From Dastarcus helophoroides (lineage: Eukaryota > Arthropoda > Insecta > Coleoptera > Bothrideridae): 64,000 bases of DNA. Location: positions 1,542,507 to 1,606,506 of the forward strand of contig CM053328.1 in assembly GCA_028583605.1 (NCBI GenBank), read 5' to 3'. The translations under genes and the position numbers were made by a program. The first letter of the stretch is position 1. Every line of letters begins with the position of its first letter. The notes beneath the pieces were generated by a model that saw only the letters and a list, made by a program, of their open reading frames with translations, did not search any database and was not told where the DNA came from. Below, piece after piece: positions 36,641 through 46,259 of the stretch.

Positions 36641-38045
36641 TTTTTTATTTTTATTAAAAATTGCTTATTTTGAAATTTTCGTTTAAATTTGTTTAAAACT
36701 TCCATTTTCTAAAATTTGACTTATTTTGAAAATTTCGCTTTTTTTCCAAAGATTCGACTTTTACTTCAAAATTTAGAGTTTTTTCCAAATTTGATTTTTT
36801 AAAATTTCAATTAATTTCGAAAATCTGAATATTTGGAAATCTCGATTTTTTTCAAGATTTCGACTTTTTTCAAAATTTCAACTTCTCCCCAAGACTCTCG
36901 TTTTCTAAAAATTACATTTCTGAAAAATCAGAATTCGATCTATATCGAAAATTGATTATTTTGTAAATTTCAAATTTTTTTAAAAGTTCTACAATTTCCA
37001 AAATTGACTCATTTCAAAATTTCCAGTTTTTCAAAATTTCTACTTTCGACTTATTTTAAAAACTATCAAAATTTCGACTTTGACTTTTTTAAAAACCATC
37101 AATTTCGACTTTGACTTTTTTAAAATTATCACCTATTTCGAAAATTCCTACTGAAATGTTCGATTATTTGAAAATATCGCCTTTTTTGAAATTTCAATTT
37201 TTTTCCAGAACTGCTAATTTTTTTAAAATTTCGACACTTTTCATTTTGATAATTTTTGAAAATGTCATTTTTTTAAAATTTCGACTTCTTTTAAATATTT
37301 TAAAATTCAAAATTTTTTTCAAAATGTCTACTTTCGACTTATTTCAAAAACTTGTAAAAATTTCGACTTTGACTTCGTGAAAATTTCAAATTTTTCAGAA
37401 TCTTTACTTTGGAAATTTTATTTGTTTTTTGTAAAATATAATTGTGTAAAATCTGTTAATTTTATGAAAATTTCGACACTTTTCATTTCGATAATTTTTG
37501 AAAAGTCATTTTTTTTTATATTTCGACTTCTTTTGAACATTTTAAATTTCAAAGTTTCCAGTTTTTTCAAAATGTCTACTTTCAACTTATTTTAAAAAGT
37601 TGTAAACATTTCGTTGACTTTTTGAAAATTTCAAATTTTTCAGAACTTTTACGTTGTTTCGAAATTGTATTTGTTTTTTGTAAATTATAATTGTGTAAAA
37701 TTTGTGCTCCTAAAAATGTTGGCCTTATAGAAAATTTTCACGTGAGAGTTTTTTAAAAACTTCTACTCAAAATTTCTTTCGACTTTTCTAAAATGTTGCC
37801 TTTTTTAAAAAATGTCGACTTTTATTCGGGACGTCTTTTCTCGAACTTTTTTTTTATGAATGTCGAGTATTCTGAATATTTTAACTTTTGTTTCAAAATA
37901 TTAACTTTGGAAATAGCGATCTTTTGCTCCCAGTTTTTGCTTTTCTCAAAAATTCTAAATTCTCTGAAAGATTCTATTTTTTTGTTGGAAAATTTGGACT
38001 TTTTTTGAAGTGTGGGCTTTCATGTCAATTTGATCTCTTTTTTTA
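36641..38045 (+). repeat. AT-rich pyrimidine-polarity array
   Basis: Degenerate TTTCGACTTTTTTC text. Sequence near 37210-37380 (CGACACTTTTCATTTTGATA) recurs near 37460-37600 with a period of about 250-260 bp. No gene is seen. Confidence 0.65.
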
Positions 38046-38049
38046 AAAA

Positions 38050-38500
38050 AAAAGATCATCAGATTATTTATGAATTTATAAATTTTCAAGAGAAAGCGAA
38101 TTTTTGAAAAAAATTCAAATTTTGACAAAATTGAAGTCGAAAAAGTCGAAATTTTGAAAAAAAAGTCGTAATTTTGAAAAAGTAAAAATTTCGAAGAAAA
38201 ATCAGAATGTTGATGATAAAAGATGAATATTTTCATAAAACTTGAAAATTCTATAAGAATTTTGTTTTAAAAATTCGATATTTTTTTGGAAATTTCGATT
38301 TTTTTTCAAATTTTTTTTAGAATTTTCAGGTTTTATAAAAATATACATTTTGACTTTTCTTAGAAATTTTTACTTTTCAAAATTACGCCCTTTTTCTCAA
38401 AATTTCTAATTTTTCGACTTCCATTTTTTCAAAATTTTAATTTTTTATAAAATTGTCGCTTTCTCTTGAAAATTTAGAAATTCATGAATAATCTGACGAT
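38050..38500. repeat. Head-to-head inverted pair of ~410-bp satellite units
   Basis: Positions 38052-38268 read as the reverse complement of about 38300-38500: ATTTTCAAGAGAAAGCGA at 38083-38100 mirrors TCGCTTTCTCTTGAAAAT near 38457, and further matching segments extend towards a centre near 38280. Arms are about 200 bp with mismatches. The array to the right continues in one orientation only. Confidence 0.8.
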
Positions 38501-41500
38501 TTAAGTTGCGAATTGACAGCTGTCATTTCTATGGAGTATTTTCAATTCTAAACTGAATAGTCTTAAAAAAGTCGATGTTTAAAAAAAAAAAAAACATTAA
38601 AACGTCAAAGTTTTCGAAAAAAGTCTGGATATTTTAAAAGTTTGAAAAATTTGACCTTTTTAAAGCTTTTTTAAGAATTTCTACGTTTTTTAAATTTTGA
38701 CTTTTGTCCTCAAAATTTCGACTTTTTTCGAAGCTTCGACTTATTCTGAAACTTGGACGATTTTTTCAAAAGTTTTTCAGAAGTTTTCCGTTTTCTGAAA
38801 ATGTTGACCTTTTTCTCAAAATTTCGACTTTTTCGACCTCCATTGTTTTCAAAATTTTAATTTTTTTGAAAAATTCGTTTTCTCTTGAAAATTTAGAAAT
38901 TCCTGAATAATCTGACGATTTCAGCTGCGAGCTGTCATTTTAAAAAGAAGCATTTTTCAACTCGAAACTGAATGGTCTTAAAAAAGTCGATGTTTAAAAA
39001 AAAATAAAAATTTTAAAACGTCAAAGTTTTCGAAAAAAGTCTGGATATTTTAAAAGTTTGAAAAATTTGACCTTTTTAAAGCTTTTTTAAAAATTTGGAC
39101 TTTTGTCCTCAAAATTTCGACTTTTGCTCGAAGCTCCCATTATTTTCGAAACTTCGACCATTTTTTCAAAAGTTTTTCTTCTGATTTCTAAAAATTTTGA
39201 CCTTTTTCTCAAAATTTTGACTTTTTTGACCTCCATTGTCTTCAAAATTTTAATTTGTTTGAAAAATGCGTTTTCTCTTGAAAATTTAGAAATTCCTGAA
39301 TAATCTGACGATTTCAGCTGCGGGTGTCATTTTAAAAAAAAGCATTTTTCAATTCGAAACTGAATGGTCTTAAAAAAGTCGATGTTTAAAAAAAAATAAA
39401 AATTTCAAAACGTCAAAGTTTTCGAAAAAAGTCGAGATATTTTAAAAGTTTGAGAATTTTGACCTTTTTAAAGAATTTCCACGTTTTTTTTTAACTTTGA
39501 GACTGTTGTCCTCAAAATTTCGACCTTTCCTCGACTATTTTCGAAACTTCGACCATTTTTTAAAAAGTTTTTCAGAAGTTTTCAGTTTTCTAAAAATATT
39601 GAGCTTTTTCTCAAAATTTCTACTTTTTCGATCTCTATTGTTTTCAAAATTTGAATTTTTTTGGAAAATTCGCTTTCCCTTGAAAATTTATAAATTCCTG
39701 AATAATCTGATGATTTCAGCTGCGAGCTGTCATTTTAAAAAGAAGCATTTTTCAACTCGAAACTGAATGGTCTTAAAAAAGTCGATGTTTAAAAAAAAAT
39801 AAAAATTTTTAAAACGTCAAGGTTTTCGAAAAAAGTCTAAATATTTTATAAGTTTGAAAATTGTGACATTTTTAAAGCTTTTTTAAGAATTTCCACGTTT
39901 TTAAAAATTGTGTCTTTTGTCCTCGAAATTTCGACTTTTGCTCGAAGCTTCGATTTTTTTTGAAACTTAACCATTTTTTCAAAAGTTTTTTAGAAGTTTT
40001 CCGTCTGGAAATGTTGACATTTTTCCCAAAATTTCGTTTGTTTCGAACTCCATTGTTTTCAACATTTGAATTTCGACTATTTACGAAACTTCGACCATTT
40101 TTTCAAAAGTTTTTCAGAAGTTTTGCGATTTCTGAAAATGTTAACCTTTTTCTCAAAATTTCGACTTTTTCGACCTCCATTGTCTTCAAAATTTTAATTT
40201 TTTTTAAAAAAATTCGTTTTCTCTTGAAAATTTAGGAATTCCTGAATAATCTGTCGATTTTAGCTGCGAGCTGTCATTTTAAAAAGAGCATTTTTCAACT
40301 TGAAACTGAATGGTCTTAAAAAGCCGATGTTTAAAAAAAAATAAAAAAGTTTCAAAACGTCGACATTTTTAAAAAATGTCTAAAAAATTTAAAAGTTTGA
40401 AAATTTTGACTTTTTTAAAGCTTCTTTAAGAATTTCCACGTTTTTTTAACTTTGACGTTTGTCCTAAAAATTTAGACTTTTCCTCGAAGCTTCGACTTTT
40501 CCTCGAAGCTTCAACTGTTTTTGAAACTTCGATCATTTTTCCAAAAAATTTTCACAAGATTTGCGTTTTCCGTTAATGTTGTCCTTTTTCTTAAAATTTC
40601 GACTCTTTCGACCTCCATTGTTTTCGAAATTTGAATTTTTTTGAAAAGTTCGATTTCTCTTGAAAATTTAGAAATTCCTGAATAATCTGACGATTTCAGC
40701 TGCGAGCTGTCATTTTAAAAAGAAGCATTTTTCAACTCGAAACTGAATGGTCTTGAAAAAGTTGATGTTTAAAAAATAAAAATCTTTAAAACGTCAAAGT
40801 TTTCAAAAAAAGTCTAAATATTTAAAAAGTTTGAAAATTTTGACCTTTTTAAAGCTTTTTTAAGAATTTCCACGTTTTTTTAATTTTTGAGACTTCTGTC
40901 CTCAAAATTTCGACTTCTCCTCGAAGCTTCGACTTTTTCCGAAATTTCGACCATTGTTCCAAAAATTTTTCGCAAGTTTCCCGTTTTTTGAAATGTTAAC
41001 CTTTTTCTCAAAATTTCGACTTTTTCGACCTCCATTGTATTCAAAATTTTAATTTTTTTGAAAAATTCGCTTTCTCTTGAAAATTTAGAAATTCCTGAAT
41101 AATCTGACGATTTCAGCTGCGAGCTGTCATTTTAAAAAGAAGCATTTTTCAACTCGAAACTGAATGGTCTTAAAAAAGTCGATTTTTTAACAATAAAAAA
41201 ATTCAAAACGTCAAAATTTTCGAAAAAAGTCTAAATTTTAAAAAGTTTAAAAATTTTGAATTTTTTAAAGCTTTTTTAAGAATTTCCACGTTTTGTCCTC
41301 AAAATTTCGACTTTTCCTCGAAGCTTCGACTTTTTTAGAAACTTTGACCATTTTTCCAAAAATATTGCACAAGTTTTCCGTTTTCCGAAAGGGTTGACAT
41401 TTTTCTCAAAAGTTCGACTTTTTCGACCTCTATTTTATTCAAAATTTTATTTTTTTTAAAATTTGCTTCCTCTTGAAAATTTAGAAATTCCTGAATACTC

Positions 41501-41640
41501 TGACGATTTCAGCTGCGAGCTGTCATTTTAAAACGAAGCATTTTTCAACTCGAAACTGAATGGTCTTAAAAAGTCGATGTTTAAAAAGAATAAAAATTCT
41601 CAAAATGTCAAAATTTTCGAAAAAAAGTCTAAATTTTTAA
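38330..41640 (+). repeat. ~410-bp tandem satellite, eight units
   Basis: TGAATAATCTGACGATTT recurs near 38486, 38905, 39298, 39700, 40244, 40680, 41097 and 41493 (393-436 bp apart, one interval of 544). Each unit includes CAGCTGCGAGCTGTCATTTT, AACTGAATGGTCTTAAAAA, AGCTTTTTTAAGAATTTCCA and CTCAAAATTTCGACTTTT. CAGCTGCGAGCTG is a perfect small hairpin kept in most units. No coding potential. Confidence 0.9.
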
Positions 41641-42603
41641 AAGGTTTTTCTAGTAGTGTTCATTGGTGGCAAAAATCAATAAAAAATCAGACGAGTCAGA
41701 TAATTTTCCCTCCTCCATTGGGATTGATCATTTTTTAAAGCTGCCTCCGTTCTCTCTTGCGAACGAAGCTTTTTCCGTTGCGTGAAGCATCCTCTGCGTG
41801 CAATTCAATTTATGGGATATTAAGAGGAAGCCACATCGACCTCGCTTAAATGGAGCCCGTCATTTTCTATATCACAGCTTCATTAGCAAATATACCGCGC
41901 CGCCACCGCACAAATTACCCACACCCACGCTTATTTTATTTACTCAATAAATCACAAACTCTTAGAAAAAATACGAAATGAAAGAGCAGATTGAAGACGA
42001 TGCCGGAGTTCCTGTGTTTAATAAACTAGAGCGCGTCTCTTCCACCACCAACTCTTTCATCGCTTTTCTCGAGGGAAATTTTCTGACACACAAAAGATGC
42101 TATTTTCCGTTAAATGTGTATTCCCAAGTTCCCGCAATTCCTTTCATATTTTTATGCTCCGAGCCAAACGAGATATAACCAACGAAGGAACGAGTTCAAG
42201 CTGGCATCTTGTCTTCATGTCAAATAAATTCGTCGCGTTATGTGCATATACATTCAGGCGAGCAAGTAAATATTGTCTTTTACTCTGGCGCGTGTATATA
42301 TAAATTAGAACAAAATCGATATGTTAGGCTTCCGCCTCATGCGGCAGAGCCACAAATAGAGTTTGGAACTAAATTAGTGGAACTTTCCTCGATGTATTTA
42401 ATTCTAATTAGAAATAAACAGGTGATGGTAAATTCGAATTAATAACGTTTTGCTTTTATGGTAATTGAATGTACTAATTTACAAGGTTTTCGCCCGATGA
42501 GGCACCGATCTATAATCTTCGATATCTGTCAAAGATTTATCCTTTATCCAGAGCGAGTTTTCTAAGTAATTAAGCAACCTAATTAGAAACAAATCATTAC
42601 TGA
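41641..42603. other. Low-repeat island (1 kb)
   Basis: Relatively balanced composition. Overlapping short open frames (41978-42442, +) have no recognised domains or splice context. Probably single-copy DNA flanking the mobile-element cluster. Confidence 0.4.
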
Positions 42604-42962
42604 TGTAACGAAATGTAAATTATAGAATTTAGTACGTAAGAAAATTTTCTAGAAAGATTTGATAAGGGAAAGCGGCCGCGATAACGAAGCAAACGGCAGA
42701 TAAGCGTTCCAAAAATTTCGACAAAGATAACCCCTATCTGCTGGATTTTTTGAGAACCCGGGAACGAAAACTATATAAGGCGGTCGGCGTTCCCTCGAGT
42801 CAGTTAGTTAGTCACTTAGTGTAGTTAGTAAGTTAGTAGTTAGAAGTCAAAAAGTGGGTTTAATATTCAGTTGTAGTGTTTCGAGTTTAGTTTGAAAATA
42901 AAGTGGGTATTATTCAGCAAATGTTTAATAATCATTTCGAACCGATAAGTCCGCAACTCTAA
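42604..42962 (+). mobile_element. Candidate solo LTR of a retrotransposon
   Basis: The segment begins TGTAACG and contains, in LTR-like order, a TATA box, an initiator about 30 bp downstream, about 95 bp of putative R region, AATAAA at 42897-42902, a GT-rich stretch and an end near CGCAACTCTAATA. No second LTR, primer-binding site or retroviral-type gene follows, so a solo LTR is the best fit. The 3' boundary was disrupted by the mariner insertion at 42963, and I could not find a clean target duplication, so the edges are approximate. A host promoter is the alternative. Confidence 0.4.
42772..42804 (+). promoter_or_regulatory. TATA box plus arthropod initiator
   Basis: TATATAAG at 42772-42779 lies 30 bp upstream of the A of TCAGT at 42800-42804 (predicted +1 at 42802). 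This is the canonical arthropod spacing and initiator. Transcription would run rightward into AATAAA at 42897, about 95 nt later. Confidence 0.55.
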
Positions 42963-42964
42963 TA

Positions 42965-43390
42965 TACAGGGTGTTACAAAAGTCCGGGCCGCTACTTCAG
43001 GAGCATATTCTACACATTAAAATATGATAAATGTTGAAATACATTTTTTTCTTTAAATTGCTTCCTAACGGAGATATGACCATTTAAAGATGGCGCCCCT
43101 AAAGTGGTTTTTTTTACTACAAAAAGTTAACGGTTAGTAGCAAAGTCATGAAATTGGGCAAGCAGTTAAAGAATTGGATTAGGCATATTCTCATGTAACA
43201 TATTTTTTAAATAAGCAGTAGCGTGGTGTGTAGGGGGTTGCCCGCGATTATTTTTTGCCGTAACTTTTTTGTATTGCAATATTTCAACACAAAAGTGCCA
43301 TAATCGTAAAAAGCAACATTTTTTATACAAAAAAGGTACTCTTTCTCAAAGTCGCTAAAAGTAACCGTTTCCGAGAAAAAAGCGTTTAAA
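42965..43390 (+). repeat. Left terminal inverted repeat of the mariner-type element (426 bp)
   Basis: Starts TACAGGGTGTTACAAAAG and ends GAGAAAAAAGCGTTTAAA. It pairs along its whole length with 44726-45151. Short open frames in it (for example 43207-43404) are not genes. Confidence 0.93.
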
Positions 43391-43481
43391 CAAAATTGTT
43401 GCATTTATTAGAATTCGTTTTGTAAATTTCTAATTTACTACTACTACTAACTGCATTGATATAAAAATATGTAGTACAAAA

Positions 43482-43892
43482 TTAAGAAAAAAAAATCAAA
43501 GCAAGTGTTTCGAAATTACTGCCCCCTGCAGCAATACATTGCTCGGCTCGTCTTCTAAGGGAACTTCTTACTCTTTGGCAAATGCCTGGTGTATTGTGAA
43601 TCTGGTTGAACCCATTTTCAATTCCCCATAAGTAGAAATCGAGTGGGTTGAGGTCAGGAGACCTAGCTGGCCATGGTATCGGACCTCCTCGACCTATCCA
43701 TCGTTGATGATAGTTGTTATTCAAAAATTCCCTAGCAACTGCACTAAAATGGGCAGGTGCCCCATCGTGCTTTATCCACATTCGCTGTCTTGTTGTGAGT
43801 GGAACATTTTCAAGTAACACGGGTAACTCTGTTTGCAAAAAATGTCTATATGATGCTCCTGTTAACCTATGAGGTAAAAAAAAACGGTCCAA
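43482..43892 (-). pseudogene. Mariner-type transposase, C-terminal part (after frameshift)
   Basis: Reading continues one frame over from the homopolymer at 43876-43884, overlapping the N-terminal frame by 26 bp, with no start codon of its own. Key residues, counted from the open frame's first codon at 43892: D43 in KHDGAPAHFS is the second catalytic aspartate, and D85 in SPDLNPLDFYLWG is the third, with 41 residues between them (DD41D). WIGRGGPIPWPARSPDLNP is typical of the insect DUF4817-associated transposases. The C terminus (RRRAEQCIAAGGSNFETLAL) matches the family end, so the protein is full length apart from the one-base shift. That shift could be a real inactivating mutation or a homopolymer sequencing error. 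Confidence 0.85.
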
Positions 43893-44508
43893 TTATAGAG
43901 TCCCCTATTATTCCTCCCCAAATGTTAAGTGAAAAATGTTGCTGATGTCTCGACTGAATAACTGCATTGGGATTTTCAACTTGCCACTGATGCATGTTGT
44001 GAAAGTTAAGTATCCCGTTTCTGGTAAAACCCGCTTCGTCCGTAAATAATATGAGCGATGGAAAGTTCTCATTTTCAGCGATCTTATGCAATAGCCAGTT
44101 GCAAAATTCTATTCTTGGAGGATAATCAGCAGCAAGTAACCCTTGCACTCTTTGAAAATGATAGGGGTAAAATTGGTAAAATTTCAAAATTCGCCAGATA
44201 GTTACGTGATTTACTCCTTCGGCTAAAGCAAGTTGTCTAGTGCTGACACATGGATCTTCTTCAACTCGCTGAAGCACACGCTCCGCTAAATTAGCAACTT
44301 CTGCGTTTGGCCTTCCAACACGTTCGCCTTTGAAAACAAAATTTCCTGTTTCACATAAACGAGCATGAATTTTCTGGAACAATTTTTCTCCTGGTAGGTG
44401 TCTATTAGGAAAACGTTCAGCATAAAGCCGTCTTGCTTGAGCACGATTACAATTTGCAAGCCCGTACATTAAATGCATATCGGCCATTTCTTGATTTGAA
44501 TAGTCCAT
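43867..44508 (-). CDS. Mariner-type transposase, N-terminal part (before frameshift)
   Basis: The gene starts at the ATG at 44508 (MDYSNQEMADMHLMYG). Residues 1-55 form a first helix-turn-helix region of the kind labelled DUF4817 in many insect transposases (RLYAERFPNR, LPGEKLFQKIHARL). A GRP motif follows at 65-67, then a second helix-turn-helix at about 88-108 (STRQLALAEGVNHVTIWRIL). The RNase H-like DDE domain opens at about residue 150 with FTDEAGFTRNG, where D157 should be the first catalytic aspartate, and continues to NIWGGIIGDSIIGP. The frame then hits a stop just after a run of nine T (A on the + strand, 43876-43884). The family cuts and pastes the element at TA sites by binding its TIRs. 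As it stands the frame cannot give a full enzyme. Confidence 0.88.
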   Translation of the reverse strand: MDYSNQEMADMHLMYGLANCNRAQARRLYAERFPNRHLPGEKLFQKIHARLCETGNFVFKGERVGRPNAEVANLAERVLQRVEEDPCVSTRQLALAEGVNHVTIWRILKFYQFYPYHFQRVQGLLAADYPPRIEFCNWLLHKIAENENFPSLILFTDEAGFTRNGILNFHNMHQWQVENPNAVIQSRHQQHFSLNIWGGIIGDSIIGPFFFTS

Positions 44509-44725
44509 TTTATCAAAATAAGGAAAAGTTAAAAAACTACTACACTTACTATTGACAACAAAAACTGCTAAAGTTTACAGCTTACGACCAAATTTTATCA
44601 GTGACACAACGTCAATCTCTGGCAGATATTGTCAAGTACAATTGTTTTCTTTACGATCAGTTTGCATGACCAACTTATTTTTTCTTATACAAATTAGTTA
44701 GAATTTCGAAGACGGGATAGGATTA

Positions 44726-45151
44726 TTTAAACGCCTTTTTCTCGGAAACAGTTACTTTTAGCGACTTTGAGAAAGAGTAACTTTTTTGTATAAAAAATGT
44801 TGCTTTTTACGATTATGGCACTTTTGTGTCGAAATATTGCAATAAAAAAAAGTTACGGCAAAAAATAATCGCGGGCAACCCCCTACACACCACGCTAATG
44901 CTTATTTAAAAAATATGTTACATGAGAATATGCCTAATACAATTCTTTAACTGCTTGCCCAATTTCATGACTTTGCTACTAACCGTTAACTTTTTGTAGT
45001 AAAAAAAACCACTTTAGGGGCGCCATCTTTAAATGGTCATATCTCCGTTAGGAGGCAATTTAAAGAAAAAAATTTATTTCAACATTTTTCATATTTTAAT
45101 GTGTAGAATATGCTCCTGAAGTAACGGCCCGGACTTTTGTAACACCCTGTA
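44726..45151 (-). repeat. Right terminal inverted repeat of the mariner-type element (426 bp)
   Basis: Reverse complement of the left repeat with about a dozen substitutions. It ends ...TTTTGTAACACCCTGTA and is followed by TA (45152-45153). Confidence 0.93.
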
Positions 45152-45153
45152 TA

Positions 45154-45290
45154 AATGCGATGTGTTTGTTTGCTTTGCGAGGCTCAATTACTGAGGCGAT
45201 TTTAACAAAAATTGGTGTAGACAATCCTTACAACGCGGAATAGTTAGTTTTATCCCAAAATTATACCTACGAAGTTTAAATAACCTTGTT
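45154..45290 (-). repeat. Fragment of an interspersed-repeat terminus
   Basis: GCGAGGCTCAATTACTGAGG followed by CGATTTTAACAAAAATTGGT parallels the CACGGCTCAACCATTGAA / GATTTCGATGAAAATTAG pair at 32585-32625. It directly follows the mariner insertion. The match is partial and the family unassigned. Confidence 0.35.
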
Positions 45291-46259
45291 ACACGATGTA
45301 AACAGTCATAGAGAAAAGTAGGAGCGTCGACTCTGTCAACAGCGACCTCTCTGTTCTTCGAACTGTTACCACAAAAGCAGGCATCTGCATTATCGATTTC
45401 AGTAATACTACGTTACCGTTTTATAATTTCAAGCGCAAATTAATGCCAAATCTCAATTAAATCTAAAATGTACCATTCAGTTGCTTCAGTTCGTTGACGA
45501 TGTATCTATATTATATAAAGAGGAACATTGAAGGTGAAAATATTCCAAATTTTTTACGTTATCGACACGTTTTAGTCTGTAGACAACTAGTCAGCTAATT
45601 TAATTTCATCAAAATTCTCGTCGAATCAGATTCAACAAGAACAACATAGCAAAAAAGTCCCACCAATTCCAGTGGAGAATTATCTATAAATTAGATCGAA
45701 CTTAACAGTTGCGTGGTCAGGATTACAGAAGTTTTTGTCGGACGAATCGATGAGCAAAGTTATTGGGCTAATTGCGTTAAAGCCGCCATGGATAAAAGCC
45801 ATCGCAAAAAGTCTTGGTGAATAGATTGCTTTTGCCATTACAAGATGTTTTATCCAATCCAGAATCCAAGTATTTGATGATAATGATGATGACTAATGAA
45901 CTGTAGCACGTACCGTTTAATTACAGAATATTCATACATATATTATATATACATTTATATAGGGATGTCGATTCTTTTTTAAAATAATCGATTTTTGGAT
46001 CGATTCGAATCGTGAGCAAAAGTATCGATTCTCGATAAAATTGGGTGCTGAAAGATGGATTTCCGATTAATCGCCTTGTTGGTGAAATTTTTAAACATTT
46101 CTAATGAAAGAAAAATTGAATAATAAGGATAAATTGGCGTAGTTTAAGTTTGAAAGTTTTTTCTTGGATTTTAAAGACTAATATTTATATTTTAATTATT
46201 TATTCTTAATTAGAAAAATCCGATACATATTTATTTTCTGCTTTGTTTTTTATTTATGT
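45291..46259. other. Low-repeat island with an ATCGAT cluster
   Basis: No gene recognised. At 45966-46036 there is a dense group of ATCGAT/TCGATT/CGATTC motifs, including AATCGATTTTTGGATCGATT. This resembles DREF-type sites but also the ends of some DNA transposons. The rest is single-copy-looking DNA. Confidence 0.35.

Larger units (their letters stand above)
42965..45151 (-). mobile_element. Tc1/mariner-superfamily DNA transposon (DD41D), 2,187 bp
   Basis: The element is bounded by TA at 42963-42964 and 45152-45153, the target duplication typical of the superfamily. Terminal inverted repeats of 426 bp (42965-43390 and 44726-45151) begin TACAGGGTGTTACAAAAG and differ at only about a dozen positions by eye. 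One transposase gene lies between them on the minus strand (44508 to 43482), broken by a single frameshift in a homopolymer. High TIR identity and an otherwise open gene mean the insertion is recent. The long TIRs are notable, as mariner TIRs are often near 30 bp. It is inserted at the edge of the solo-LTR-like segment. Confidence 0.93.

Noticed and set aside
35773..36657. 294-codon Pro/Leu/Ala/His open frame
   Set aside because: Every frame on both strands is open across the C-rich minisatellite. There is no start context, domain or conservation, and the frame follows the 10-bp monomer.
38911..39780. CTGACGA followed later by GAAA in the 410-bp units, as possible hammerheads
   Set aside because: Between CTGACGA and GAAA there is no stem II that closes next to the core, and no stem I or III pairing was found.
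42604..42962. Complete LTR retrotransposon
   Set aside because: Only one LTR-like segment is seen, with no primer-binding site, gag-pol or partner LTR.
43207..43404. 65-codon minus-strand frame in the mariner left TIR
   Set aside because: It lies wholly inside the terminal repeat, which pairs base for base with the right TIR, and it resembles no protein.
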